From: Poa pratensis
Taxonomy: Eukaryota; Streptophyta; Magnoliopsida; Poales; Poaceae
DNA length: 64,000 nt
Reading direction: 5' to 3'
Assembly (NCBI GenBank): GCA_947311845.1
Contig: CAMZMU010000062.1
Span: forward strand, 51,333,365-51,397,364
This document shows, piece after piece, positions 45,916 through 56,645 of this stretch. Positions within the stretch are counted from its first letter, which is position 1; every line of letters starts with the position of its first letter. Made by a program: the position numbers and the translations under genes. The notes beneath the pieces are model-generated. The model ran no database searches. It saw only the letters and a list, made by a program, of their open reading frames with translations, and was not told the DNA's origin.

Positions 45916-47695
45916 TGATGCATGTAAAATGCATACATGAACTTTATTATTGTTATTCCATGTTATTTGCATCATATAAGGGTTATATTCATGATTTATA
46001 TTGAGTTTTGGGGATAATTAACAACTCCCCATTTTTCTGGAATTAACCCTGCGCTGTCAGAAAACCCCTTTTTCTATATTTTGATGTTTCAGGGACCCAA
46101 ACGACGTCCAAATGACCTGAAACTTTACGGGGATCACTTTTTTGGAAGGAACGAAACGTAGGCGCAAAGGAATCGAAGAAACGGAGACCAGAAGGCCAAA
46201 AGGGGTGGGCCCACGCGGCCAGATTCCCTGACCGCTGGGGTCCCCCATCCTGGCCCTCGGGCCTCCGCTGCCGTCGATCTTTCTTCCCGAAGCTTCGTCT
46301 TGACCTAAAAACGACTATATATAGACCCCCCAGGGCTTTCGCGAAAGGAGCGCCGCCGAAACACAGAAACCACGAAACAGAGACCTGGAGCTGAAGATTG
46401 GAGGGGGAAAACTCCGGCGGGGCGCTGCCGGTGTGGTCTCCTTCCCCTCCAACAACATCTCCACCGACACCATGATGAAGAGGGAGTAGTCCCCCTGGAC
46501 TATGGGTTTGTGGAAGTAACTTATGTATCTCTCCTCTCTATGAGCTTCACTAATTAGTACCGTATGAGCTGCTGAACATGATTACGGTCATCTATGTAAT
46601 TCCTTTGTGGTGGATCTTTATTATGAGTTAATACATGTTTGAGATTGCAATGGTTTTGTTTCAGTTATGAAAGTAGATGCATATTATGTACCCCGTTCTT
46701 ATTTACTTGTCATGATCAAGCATGTTTATGAGAGCATGTGAGGGGGAACGTGTGCATTAGTTGGAGTAACGGGGGTGGCTAGTGCAGTGAACGTGACAGA
46801 TAGTTCTGCGATCCACTTGGGTTTTCTACCTTACTTTGTTGCCTCACTAGGGATAAACAAAAATACCATGCTACCGGAGAGTGGATGTGACCTTGGCCAC
46901 TATCCATGACTAGATCTAGCATGTTCTTATTTTAACTTCATGTCATTGAACTTATTGCTATGCTCTGATTTATCTTAATTACTAAGGTGTTATGATTTAG
47001 TTCGCATCTTGGTGGAGCATAAGAGAGAGAACAACTTATACTTGAGATCTCTATGTTAGGACGTGATGCCCATATTATTAATAACTTGTCAAACCATGTC
47101 TTGCCATCTTACATGTTAATTTTAGTGTTCCATTGTCTACCACGTTATCAAGAGAGAGTGCATTTGTGAAACCATGAACCCCGGTCCATTTTTAATCATA
47201 AGAAACACCTTTCCAACACTTTTATCACCACTTTTGTTTGCTGCCATTATTAAATCCGAAAATACAAAAACACTTTTACATCTTGCATTCATCATAAAAA
47301 ACCCAAAAATATCATTTATCATTACTACCATCATCCTTGCATATTTATTTTACCATCATTGCATATTTACTATGTTTGCATTGCATATTATTTATTATCA
47401 TTCTCACACCTTGTGCTTGACAACCACTTGGTGAGGTTGAGGGCACAAAACAATTTATTTTGTTGCAGGTTCTCAAGAGAAGGATAAGGAGATAACACCT
47501 GAAATACTGGTTCCCCGAGAGTTCGATATTAAACCCTCGAGTCACCCCTCATGGGGAAAACTGTCTTCCACTACTACATACACTCTGCACTTGGAGTCTC
47601 AACCTAACCCATTTACTTTTCACGCAGGTACCACGCGAAGGGGCTAGCAACTGTTTTCTGGCGCCATTGTGGGGGAACTACGTGAAGGGCCATCA
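45916..47695 (+). repeat. 3' LTR of inner element
   Basis: 1,780 bp. It carries the same TATA/TTTCGCGAAA (46337-46346) promoter layout as the 5' copy and a PBS-like TGGCGCCATTG near its end (47659-47669). Confidence 0.94.
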
Positions 47696-48368
47696 TATAC
47701 TCACACGGTATGTTCTCTTTTGCACATTTAAGTAAATAAATCATGGGTCCAGTGCAAGCAGAAGTGTTATCTCTAGCAATAAATCCTCTTGCAAGGAACA
47801 AGGCAAAGTATCTCAAACCGGGGTGTTGTATGCAAGTGAATTTACCCCTATTAAGTCTATCAGGAATGTTCACGGAAATACTACGCCAAAAAGTAACAAG
47901 TTCTTGGTTAGAATCAGCATGGGTCTCCTCCCAACTACCCGTGTTCTCTACACGAATAGCTTTGCAGAACTCATCTAATGACATAACCAAGCGCTGCCCC
48001 CTCATAGTAAATTTAATGACAAAGGTGGGAGACGGTGGCTTACTTTTCTTACTGTGTTTATAGTTTTCGGGGCCCTCGAACCGGAATGTGGAGGGGAATT
48101 ATCGCGAGAGTTCCTCGTATGTGTTCCGTGGATGAAGGGAGAACTCGAGTAAGCCAGCTGCAGCGGCGAAGGCGTTGAAGTCCTCCTTTATCCCCCAATG
48201 ATCAAGAGCCACGGGGTCTTGCCATTTTGTTGCATGAATCCGAAGCCTCTCCCCTGCATATACCGCACCATCCTCCCAAAGGTGGTTGTCATCATAATTC
48301 TCGGAAACTCTAGATGATCTTCTCCTTGGTCTCGAAGTCATCCCAAACAATCCTTTACCCTTGTTCAT

Positions 48369-49114
48369 GATAAAACCTTGCTATCCAAAAATAATATCCA
48401 ACAAAAATTAAGATGTAACACTCTAAAACAACATTGAGCCATCCATAACTAGTCTCCACATCAATATCATGCATCAATATCAACTAGAAAACTTAAATCC
48501 ATGGATTTCTCAAGCATATTAGGTGACACCTAGTGCAGCAAAATACTTCATACATAAAGCATAAGAACAAAAAGTAATTGGATGGGTGGAGGAGTCACAT
48601 ACCAAGGAGCAATCCCACCAAACATATTTGAAAAATCTGCCCTAAACTTGGAGATCCAAGGATAGCAGGAAGAAGGAGCTCGGGAAAATTTGGGAAAAAT
48701 ACCTGGAGTTGGTTTTCTGTCGAGGGGAAGGAGATGGGCACAGGGCACTCACCTAACTCCACCTGGGGCAAAAGTTAGTGGGTCCCGGTCCCTGGTGGCC
48801 TCCTGGTGTCCTACTCTTGGCTGTTGGTCCCTCTGGTAAAATAACTTACCTCCAAATTTTTCTGGAATTTTTCGAGAAAATTTTCTAAAGAAAATTTTTC
48901 AAACTTCATATTCTGGAATTTCTGAACTCCGAAACAATTATGATTATGCATATACTCCAAAACTCTAGGATACATAAAATTAAAATGCAATACAAATTTT
49001 TATGGGAATCAAGTTTTCATCATTTTCACATTAGTAATGAGGTTGATCAAGTCTCATTAATAATATGTAAAAGATATAATACATGATTCTTATTTATATA
49101 TATAAAGAAGAAAT
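48369..49114 (-). other. Spacer between the two ORFs of the middle element
   Basis: No coding sequence recognised. It is partly very AT-rich (48840-49110). Confidence 0.55.
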
Positions 49115-51594
49115 TCAAGATACCTCATATTTGATTGGAATAGTTCCAATCATCAAGGTAGCATACTTTGGTGCAGGAGGTGGTAGTGCAATTTCAAAGC
49201 TTCCAATCATAATAGTATTTCTTTGAATAGAATTCACACTCTTGTTTATCATTGTAACAGGATTCTTCTTGGGAAAATAGATAGTATGCTCATTTCCTTT
49301 GACATTAAATGTCACTTTGCTCTCAGTGCAATTTATCATAGCTCCTGCAGTGTTTAAAAGGGGTCATCCAAGAATAATAGATAGATTATCATCCTCAGGC
49401 ATTTCTAATATAACAAAGTCTGTAGGAATTAACACATTAGCTATAGAGATAGGAACATCCTCACATATACCTATAGGCACAGCAGTTGATTTATCAGCCA
49501 TTTGCAATGAAACTTCAGTTGGAACCAATTTATTCAGGTTAAGTTTCTTATATAAAGAAAAAGGCATAACACTAACACCAGCTCCTAAATCACATAATGC
49601 ATATTTCACATAAGTTTCTTTAATATGACAAGGAATAGTGGGAATACCAGGATCTCCACGCTTTTCAGGCAATTTCCCCTCAAATGAATAATTAGCAAGC
49701 ATAACAGTAATTGCATCAGTAGGTATCTTCCTTTTATTAGTGACAATATCTTTCATATATTTTGAATATGGAGGAATTTTAATAGCATCAACAAGAGGAA
49801 TTTGCAAACATAAAGTTTTAATCAACTCAAGAAATTTCTCAAACCTAGCATCATCCAAAGATTTCATTACCTCTTGGGGATATGGTATGGGTCTTTGTAC
49901 CCATGGATCCCTCTCTTTACCTTTTTGTTGATTTGGATGCTTCTTCTTTTTATTCTTCTCAATAGATGGTTGAGGGTCTTCTTTTTCAGGAGGTTCAGGT
50001 TCTTCAATATTTTCAGCTTCATGTTGTTCTTCTTCAGGTGGAGATGATTCCTCTTCTTCATTATTATCATCTTCAGTCTCAGCATCAGAAATAGAAATAT
50101 CCTTATCTTGTTCTTGAGAATCATCAATATCTTCATTTTCATTAGGAGATTTTCCTGTAGAAGATTTCTTCTTGAGAGTCTCTTGCTCTTTCCTCTTGGG
50201 ATGGTCTTCAGGATAGTCAGGATCCTGAGTACTTTCACCACCTCTAGTATTAACTCCACAAACATGTTTCTTCTCAATAAGATTTGCATACAATTGACTT
50301 TGAAGAGAAACCATTTGTTCAACTTGATTATTCATCATCTCACAATGTTTAATAATTCTTCTAACCTCTCCCACACTAGCATTTAAATTTTCACGAAGAC
50401 ATGGTTGATCAATAGGAAGTTTAACACCCATTTCAGATAATTCCTTGAGATGAGAGGTTTTAATTCCCTTCTCTTTAATAGCCTTGGAAGCTTCTTTCAT
50501 TGTCTCTTTGTTTAACTTAAGAATGCCTCCTTTCTTCTCTGGAAATATCTCTTTTCCATCTATCTCTTCAATATTCCAATCTTCATAATTTCTAGAGATA
50601 GTCTCCAATAACTCAGTTGCTTCATCAACGGTCCTTTCCCTGAAAACATTACCTGCAATACTATCCAGATAGCCTCTAGTGTTTTCAGTTAGTCCATTGT
50701 AAAATATATCAAGTATTTCATTACTCTTGAATCCATGGGTAGGACATTTCCTAACCATCTTGTTGTACCTCCCCCAAGCTTGGGGTAGATCCTCCTTCTC
50801 TTTCTGTGAAAAGTTGCTAATCTCAATAGTTAAACCATGGATCTTATCTGAAGGGAAATATTTATTATAGAATAGCTGCAAGCATTCCTCTTTACTAGTA
50901 ATAGATCCAGGTTCTAAATGATTATACCAAGTTTTAGCATTTCCTCCCAAGGTAAAAGGAAACAACTTTAAGAAATAATAGCGTTGGTGGATTTCATCTT
51001 TACCAAATAGCACAGATAAATCATGCAAAACAGCAATGTGTGCAAAAGGAAACTCATCATCTCTCCCATAAAACTTAAACTTCTCAGCTTTTTCAATTAT
51101 TTCAGGATCAACACTAAACTCATAATCTTTATCTTTAATTTTAATGGCTGGAGCATTCATTTTCTTAGTAACAGGGAAATAATCATCAAGAGGAGAATTT
51201 TTATAGCTATCAAGTTTATCCAATTTATCATAATTCGAATCCATAAAAGCCATAGTAAATTCATCTTCTTCCTCAGAAGAAGTTTCATGTTCATCATCAC
51301 AATATTCAATATCTTCCAACTCATACTCCACATTTTCAACAATAGCAGATTCAGGTGTTTCAGTTATCTCAGATGTCTCAGGTGTCACTTCTTTGTCTAC
51401 GCTACCACATATTAAATTATTTTCAATACTAGTAGACATCTTAGACAATGGTGAACTAGATAAGCTTTTTCTTTCTTCTAAACAACAATAGCAGAAGCAA
51501 CATTAGGTGAAAAGTTTGGCCTACTTGGCAAATCAGTACCTCTATGAGTAGTTGAAGGCCTTACTTCCTTCGGAGTATTCTTTTCCTTTCCCAT
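49115..51594 (-). CDS. gag-protease ORF of middle element
   Basis: Reads on the minus strand from an ATG at 51594 (MGKEKNTPKEVRPS) or, after a probable one-base loss near 51480, in the long frame from 51448. The gag core has FPFTLGGNAKTWYNHLEPGS, LPQAWGRYNKMVRKCPTHGF and IFYNGLTENTRGYLDSIAG. A Glu-rich acidic linker follows (about 50220-49960), then a retropepsin with LCDLGAGVSVMPFSLYKKL as active site (about 49600-49545) and a flap region. Near the protease end, the usual LGRPLLNT has CGA changed to TGA (49361-49363), a nonsense mutation of the kind made by cytosine deamination; reading continues to 49115 otherwise. Athila-type by sequence, with no polymerase downstream. Confidence 0.87.
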
Positions 51595-51658
51595 AGTTGG
51601 GAACAAGCAAGTGCAGCAAATAAATGATAACAAGTTGTCTTACCAATAAAGCTAGGCT

Positions 51659-51675
51659 CCCCGGCAACGGCGCCA
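51659..51675 (-). other. Primer binding site, tRNA-Asp (middle element)
   Basis: Minus strand TGGCGCCGTTGCCGGGG, ten bases from the 5' LTR, identical to the inner element's site. Confidence 0.88.
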
Positions 51676-51685
51676 GAAAATGTCT

Positions 51686-53049
51686 TGATGCCCACAAGTA
51701 TATGGGATCGTTGAAATCTTCGTTAGGAAGTATTACACAAATTTATAGTTCGACTCAAGGGAACACAAGAATACCAATAAGATTTTAGCAATTGAGGCGT
51801 CACTCTCAACCACACCTGTATATCAATAAACTTGCAGCAGTGATAGTTATGGCAGTAGGATGATTCAAGCAAGCAACATAAAACAGCAGTAGTAAACAAG
51901 GGTTTCCCAGTTTTCACCGGAAAAGTGAAAGTGTAACTCAGAGATTTAAAACATAGGCATGAGGTGATAGCGGGGTGTTGCATGAATAAGATTGATCATA
52001 TAATAAGATACAAATAGCAATGGGACTTATCTCTAATTCCTATATATGTAGGTATGTGTTCCGTAAATAGTTGTGCATACTAACCAAGAGAATTTGCACA
52101 ACATCTATTGTCCTACCTGCCCATTTCACCGGGGCCAACTTGGATCTACAGGTAATTAAGGTCTACCCTTTCGAATAGCCCAGAACAACGCATTAACACT
52201 TCATGAACACATAGAATCCTCAAACTAAAACATCTCCCCCTTGTTTTCCCTATATGTCACTTTTAGGGTTCGCAGGTTCAATATAATAGCAGGTGATACA
52301 CTTTGCAGATGAATACCAAACTCAAATATATGATGGGGCAAAATAAATTCAGTACTGAAATCATGCCACTCGGTCCCTAGTAGCAAGCATTAAACATAGC
52401 ATAAGTGCATCAACACAATACAAAAATATCCTCAAGATAAACCCCTAAGATCTCGGACAACGGGTATCATTACATGATCAATCTCATCCAATCCCCATCC
52501 ACCTCATGTGCCTACAGGGGACTACTCACACATGGTGATGGTGAGGGAGCTCATGGTCGATGGAGATGAAGGCGGTGAAGATGGCGGTGAAGACGGCCTC
52601 CGGATCCCTCCTCGGGGGGAGAAATCCTGGATCAATCTGTCTCCTAAAACGAAGATCGTGGTGGTGGCGGCGCTCTGTTTCGCGAAAGCTCCTCCTCCTT
52701 TAGGTCAGCCACTTTTTCGTATATATGAGGGGGTACGCGAAAGCCGAAGGAGAGGCGGTGCCCGAGGCTCCAGATGGGTGGGCCCACGCGGCCAAGGAAT
52801 CTGGCCGCGTGGGGCCCACTCTTTTGGCCCTCGGACGCTTCCTCGTGTCCATCTTTTCCATGATGCCCTTCTTTTCCATAAAAATTGACGTGGTATTTTT
52901 CTCCGATTTAATTTCCTGCAAAAGCAACCAGAAAATAGACTTTACTAAAAACAGCGTCAGATTCAGCAGTTTTATTCAAATATTGGAAGATTCCGGAGCA
53001 AATTATGAAGCAAAGTGCTTGGAAAAGTAGATGCATTTTAGGTGCATCA
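51686..53049 (-). repeat. 5' LTR of middle element
   Basis: 1,364 bp. TATA motif on the minus strand and palindrome TTTCGCGAAA at 52678-52687. On the sense strand it starts TGATGCACCTAAAATGCATC, very like the inner element's TGATGCATGTAAAATGCATA. Confidence 0.95.
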
Positions 53050-54480
53050 GTGCTTCTTAAACTTCAAGTTGAGCTTGTCAGAAAGTTCTTTACTAGCTAA
53101 GTTGTGGCAACTTCCACCATCTATGATGACCTTGATGGACTTTCCATTGATTCCCGCTCTTGTTTGAAACAAGTTCATCTTTGGTCTTCTTCAACTTGGA
53201 CATTGGTGGTTAAGGTTCTTGTCACAACCAATGAAGGGTTGTTGTCACCATCACAATATATCTTATTTGATTCTTCTTGCACACTTTGTATTATGGCGAC
53301 TTGGTTCAAGGCATGGTACTCCTCTTCACTCATAGACTCATATTCTCCCGCGTCATTGACAATCATGACTTTCTTGTTTGTACACTCAAAGGATTTGTGT
53401 CCTTATCCTCCACACTTATTGCATTTCAAGAGTCGTGTACCGGAAGAAGAGTCTTGAGGTGTGGTGCTTGAAGGAGACACTTTCTTGAAAGGTTGAGGCA
53501 CTTGAGGTGTCGATGTAGAGACTCTTGGAGGACCTCTTGTGTTTGCTTGAATAGGAGCTTGAGTCGTTGTAGGCGTTGGTGATAAAGGCTTGTTGGCGAA
53601 GAATGCCTTTGACTTGATGTATTTGAGCTCTTCAAGCACGTGACGCTCGGCCTTTGTTGCTTGATGGACTAGCTCAACCATGGTGGCATATGGTTGGAAT
53701 TCCACAATCTTCTTGATTGCATAGTTGAGGCCATTCATGAAGCGAGCCATGGATTGCACGTCCACGTTGTTGTTGGTGACGATCATGTGGATGTTCTTGA
53801 CATTGACGAGGCTCATGGCGATGATGATGCTCATGGTGTGGAATTGGGTGCTCTTCATGGTTCCCATGTGCACGGTTGTGGTGGCGCGGCCTTGGAGGAT
53901 GGCGGTGTCGATGGCCTTGTTCACCATAGTCATTCGCACCCGGAACACCATTGTCATTCGCCAAAGGGTCTCGATGATCTTGATATTGCGGTTGTGGTGA
54001 TGGTGTTCTTTCACGGCGTCCACCATTTGGTTGTGGTTGTTCTTGATGCGCATTGCCATGGTGCGCTCGAGGAGAAGGTGGACGTTCCACTTCATGGCGA
54101 TGTCGATCATGTTCGTCGCGCCTTGGATTCTCTTGGCGAGGTTGATGCGGTTCTTCTTGTCGAGGACCGTGACGCGCATGTCGTGCTTGTGTCGACCTTG
54201 AGGTGCTTCTTGTACGGCTTGAGCGTGATGAAGAAGAAGAAGCTCGACGTTGCACAAGGTTGTTGAGAGCTTCGGTCACCGTAGCCATTTACGCGTTGAA
54301 GTTTGCTTCTTGTGCTTGAAGGCGGCGCTCATAGTGGCCTAGGCCATCATGGACAAGGTGTCGAAAACCGACGAACTCGTTATGTGTGACATAGCCATTG
54401 TCACCTTGGATTCCTCCATTGATATCATCATCCGAGTTTGAGCTTCCGTTTGTACTTCCCCTAAACATGATCTCAAGAAC
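53050..54480 (-). pseudogene. gag and protease N-terminal part of outer Gypsy element
   Basis: Sense is minus. An N-terminal region (MFRGSTNGSSNSDDDINGG) leads to an Arg/His/Pro-rich stretch. Then comes the end of a Retrotrans_gag domain (SMARFMNGLNYAIKKIVEF and LVHQATKAERHVLEELKY), a zinc knuckle CNKCGG.GHKSFEC broken by a TAA at 53403-53405, and the retropepsin active-site region around DGGSCHNLASKEL. The coding sequence is cut at the GTGCT duplication, and the rest of the protease lies beyond the nested element at 36668. The central gag core with its usual Trp-containing motif is missing, replaced by low-complexity His/Arg codons, so the gag is internally deleted as well as frameshifted. 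Confidence 0.78.
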
Positions 54481-54499
54481 AAGTGAAATGTGTGGAAAT

Positions 54500-55681
54500 G
54501 GAAGAACCAAGAGAAACTATATCCAAAGAATAAAGTGGCTTCAAGAAAGAGAATCCGGTTCTAACACCCAACACACACACTTATGAGGATAGAAAGGTAT
54601 GAAGTGGCGAAAGAAACAAGCAAAACCGGCAAAAAGTATATTGTCCAAGGTAGAGAAAATCCACAATGACCAAATTACCAAAGAAACACCAACCACTCAA
54701 ATGATGAAGAAACGCACACAAAAGTGATGGATGAGGTTGGGCGACCAAAGGGCGAGCACACGAAGATATGCAACCTAGAAAAAACTACGTGCTCAAGTGT
54801 CACACCAACACAAGAAGGATGCTAGCTCAATTACCTTTTTGTGCGCAACGGATTCACACAAGTGTCAATATCTCTCCACTCACTTTGGCGGTTTAAGCGT
54901 TGTCGCAACCTACAAGAGATGATACTTGGCACTACTCATTTCTTTTGTCTTCTCTTTTTTTTTGCCGATGATTCCTTCTTTTTTTGCTAGTGCCAAGATC
55001 TCTAACGATACACACTCGCCAATACTTGAAGACAATCACTCGAATCAACACAAGTGCAATGCCTCGCAATATCAAAGTGTTAGTCCGGTAGGTCAAGGTA
55101 CACGAAAGGAAGAAGGGCTCACAATGGATTATGATGATGGGGATATGTCGAGTCCTTGGTGTCGTCGTCGCTTGTCGTGGATGAAGCGTTGCTACGGAAG
55201 CTTGTCGATGTTGTAGACGTTGATCACACCAGCAAAGGACTCAAACAACAAAGAGGAAATGCCAAAACGAAACGAGGAAAAGAAAAATTTCTGAAAAATT
55301 CGGTCCCGACGGTAGTACCGCAGATATCGCCCTGGTAGTACCGGTGCTTCGCAGGCCCGGTAGTACCGATGTACTCAGCCGGTAGTACCGGCCGCCAGAA
55401 ATCTGGTGTTCTTGGTCGCGAATTTGGGCGGAAATTGGGATCGAAAATTCCTCGAATTCATGGGTAAATGGCAAAATTGAGGCTAGGGAACACAAAACAA
55501 GGTGGAGGGAGTCCTAAAGCAACAAATCCATGGATAAAAACTACCAAAAACGCAACAAATCGACCGAATCGCTCGAATCCCAAAATGGCTATTTTGGGTG
55601 AAAATTTTCGAATTTCTCAAAATCAAAGAAAATTTGGGTGGATTTGTGGGGGAAACAAAGTCAAATCCGTGGCAACCTAGA
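54500..55681 (-). other. Leader of outer Gypsy element
   Basis: Non-coding 1.2 kb between primer site and gag. It carries four GGTAGTACCG motifs at about 55308-55391, the same motif as in the LTRs. Confidence 0.7.
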
Positions 55682-55693
55682 GCTCTGATCCCA
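55682..55693 (-). other. Primer binding site, tRNA-iMet (outer element)
   Basis: Minus strand TGGGATCAGAGC beside the 5' LTR differs by one base from the canonical plant TGGTATCAGAGC. Confidence 0.85.
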
Positions 55694-55695
55694 TA

Positions 55696-56645
55696 TGATG
55701 TGGGTTGGTCCCGATCTTCACGGATTTGGGCGGAGGGAACGATGAACACGAAGAACATGATGAACAAACGAGGGGAAAAGCACAAAAAGGGTAAATAGCA
55801 AAGCAAATCCGGACGAAATCAATCGGTAACAAGTCCCCGTGGGCAGCCCCCGATTATCCTTCTCCAAATACACCTTACTCTTAAGATTGTTTCGCTCACC
55901 GGTCAATCCTACCGGTCCAATCACCACAAGAGGAATGATTGGCGAGTAATCGCAACTACAAGGAGGAGTCTTGAATCCACTAGAGAGATCTTCTCCACAA
56001 GGGGAGACCTTGATTCATCTCCACAAGGAGATGCCTTGATTCACCTCCAAAGAGGCAACACCACAAGGGGTGGAAAGGAGCCTATGCTCAACTCAAGTCT
56101 ATTCTTAGTCTAACCCTAACCCTGAGGTGGAAGGGACCTATTTATAGTCTAGATGCGAAATAGTAGATGAGTGGCTAGGATTACATGGCTCAAGAGCCAT
56201 TTCAGCACACAGGCTCGCGCAGGTCCGGTAGTACCGGCCTTGATGGGCCGGTAGTTCCGGCCGGGTCGGTAGTACCGCAATTAGCTCCGGTAGTACCGCT
56301 TAGCTGGGTCTTGATATCAGTAGCGTCTGGCGATTCGGCGGTGGAGCTCCGATAGTACCGGCCGGCGATTCTTCAGGGTTTTCATCTTCACTCTCTTGGC
56401 CATCTTTGTCACTTGGTGGAGTATTCTCTTGGCTCAACACTTGTCTGTCTTCGTCACTTGGTGGCGTATCTTCATGATGCTTGTACCTTAGCACACACAA
56501 GGTATCGGAATGAAGTAGCAAGCCATTTAAAGGAGTATCGAGATCACACATAGATAGGAGTGAGTTCACCTTATCATATATAGCTTTGACTCTTGCTCTT
56601 ATCATTGGACCGCTTGTTGTAGGAGCCGTAGGTTGGGCTACATCA
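55696..56645 (-). repeat. 5' LTR of outer Gypsy element
   Basis: 950 bp, with two rather than three copies of the 26-bp unit near 55990-56050 and the GGTAGTACCG cluster at 56224-56300. Confidence 0.95.

Larger units (their letters stand above)
40159..47695 (+). mobile_element. Inner LTR element: non-autonomous gag-protease retrotransposon
   Basis: LTRs 40159-41946 and 45916-47695. The 5-bp duplication TATAC flanks it (40154-40158, 47696-47700). The right LTR begins TGATGCATG; the left copy has A instead of the first T. Both end CCATCA. A tRNA-Asp primer site follows the 5' LTR after 10 bases, with the same AGACRTTTTC spacer as the middle element. The 3,969-bp interior codes only for gag-like and protease-like sequence in 42269-43532. 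The other 2.4 kb is non-coding. The LTR copies look very similar, so this is the youngest insertion here. Confidence 0.94.
39725..48368 (-). pseudogene. Athila ORF1-like gene of the middle element, interrupted by the inner element
   Basis: Sense pieces are 48368-47701 and, after the inner insertion, 40153-39725. The first begins MNKGKGLFGMTSRPRRRSSR and includes DEFCKAIRVEN and GLRYFALFLARGFIARDN. The second continues NLGVILARSLHLVVRRNNTD and ends in a Gly/Tyr-rich tail (MQGYQYGYFPGDGSGGYDYH). The reading frame runs cleanly across the insertion point once the TATAC duplication is counted. The family resembles Athila ORF-1 (plant-specific retroelement ORF; function unknown, no enzyme motif seen). 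Small frame breaks occur around 48005-48100 and 39885-39950. Recognition is from general pattern, so moderate certainty. Confidence 0.7.
36669..53049 (-). mobile_element. Middle LTR element: Athila-like, gag-protease plus ORF1-like, no polymerase
   Basis: LTRs 36669-38029 and 51686-53049, bounded by TGATGC...GCATCA, flanked by GTGCT on both sides (36664-36668, 53050-53054). About 8.8 kb after removing the inner element. Sense strand is minus: primer site for tRNA-Asp ten bases inside the 5' LTR, then a gag-protease ORF, then a second ORF resembling the Athila ORF-1 family. No reverse transcriptase, RNase H or integrase motif is found anywhere in it, so it must depend on enzymes in trans. Confidence 0.93.
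32516..56645 (-). mobile_element. Outer LTR retrotransposon (Ty3/Gypsy), minus strand, host of the nest
   Basis: LTRs at 32516-33488 and 55696-56645 both begin TGATGTGGG and end ACATCA. The 5-bp duplication CATTC flanks the element (32511-32515, 56646-56650). Without the nested insertions it is about 7.7 kb. In sense (minus) order: 5' LTR, tRNA-iMet primer site, leader, gag, protease, RT, RNase H, integrase, polypurine tract, 3' LTR. That order (integrase last) defines Gypsy. The middle element is inserted in the protease coding region. LTR copies differ visibly by substitutions and by one tandem-repeat unit, so this is the oldest insertion of the nest. Confidence 0.95.

Noticed and set aside
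51023..51415. 130-codon plus-strand ORF rich in Phe and Ile
   Set aside because: Antisense shadow of the acidic, AT-rich N-terminal region of the middle element's gag.
51659..51675. CCCCGGCAACGGCGCCA as part of a tRNA-Asp gene
   Set aside because: Only the 3' 17 bases match and no cloverleaf lies upstream; position next to an LTR makes it a primer binding site.
53694..54266. 190-codon plus-strand ORF rich in His, Val and Asp
   Set aside because: It is the antisense of the Arg/His-rich gag region of the outer Gypsy element; composition explains the open frame.
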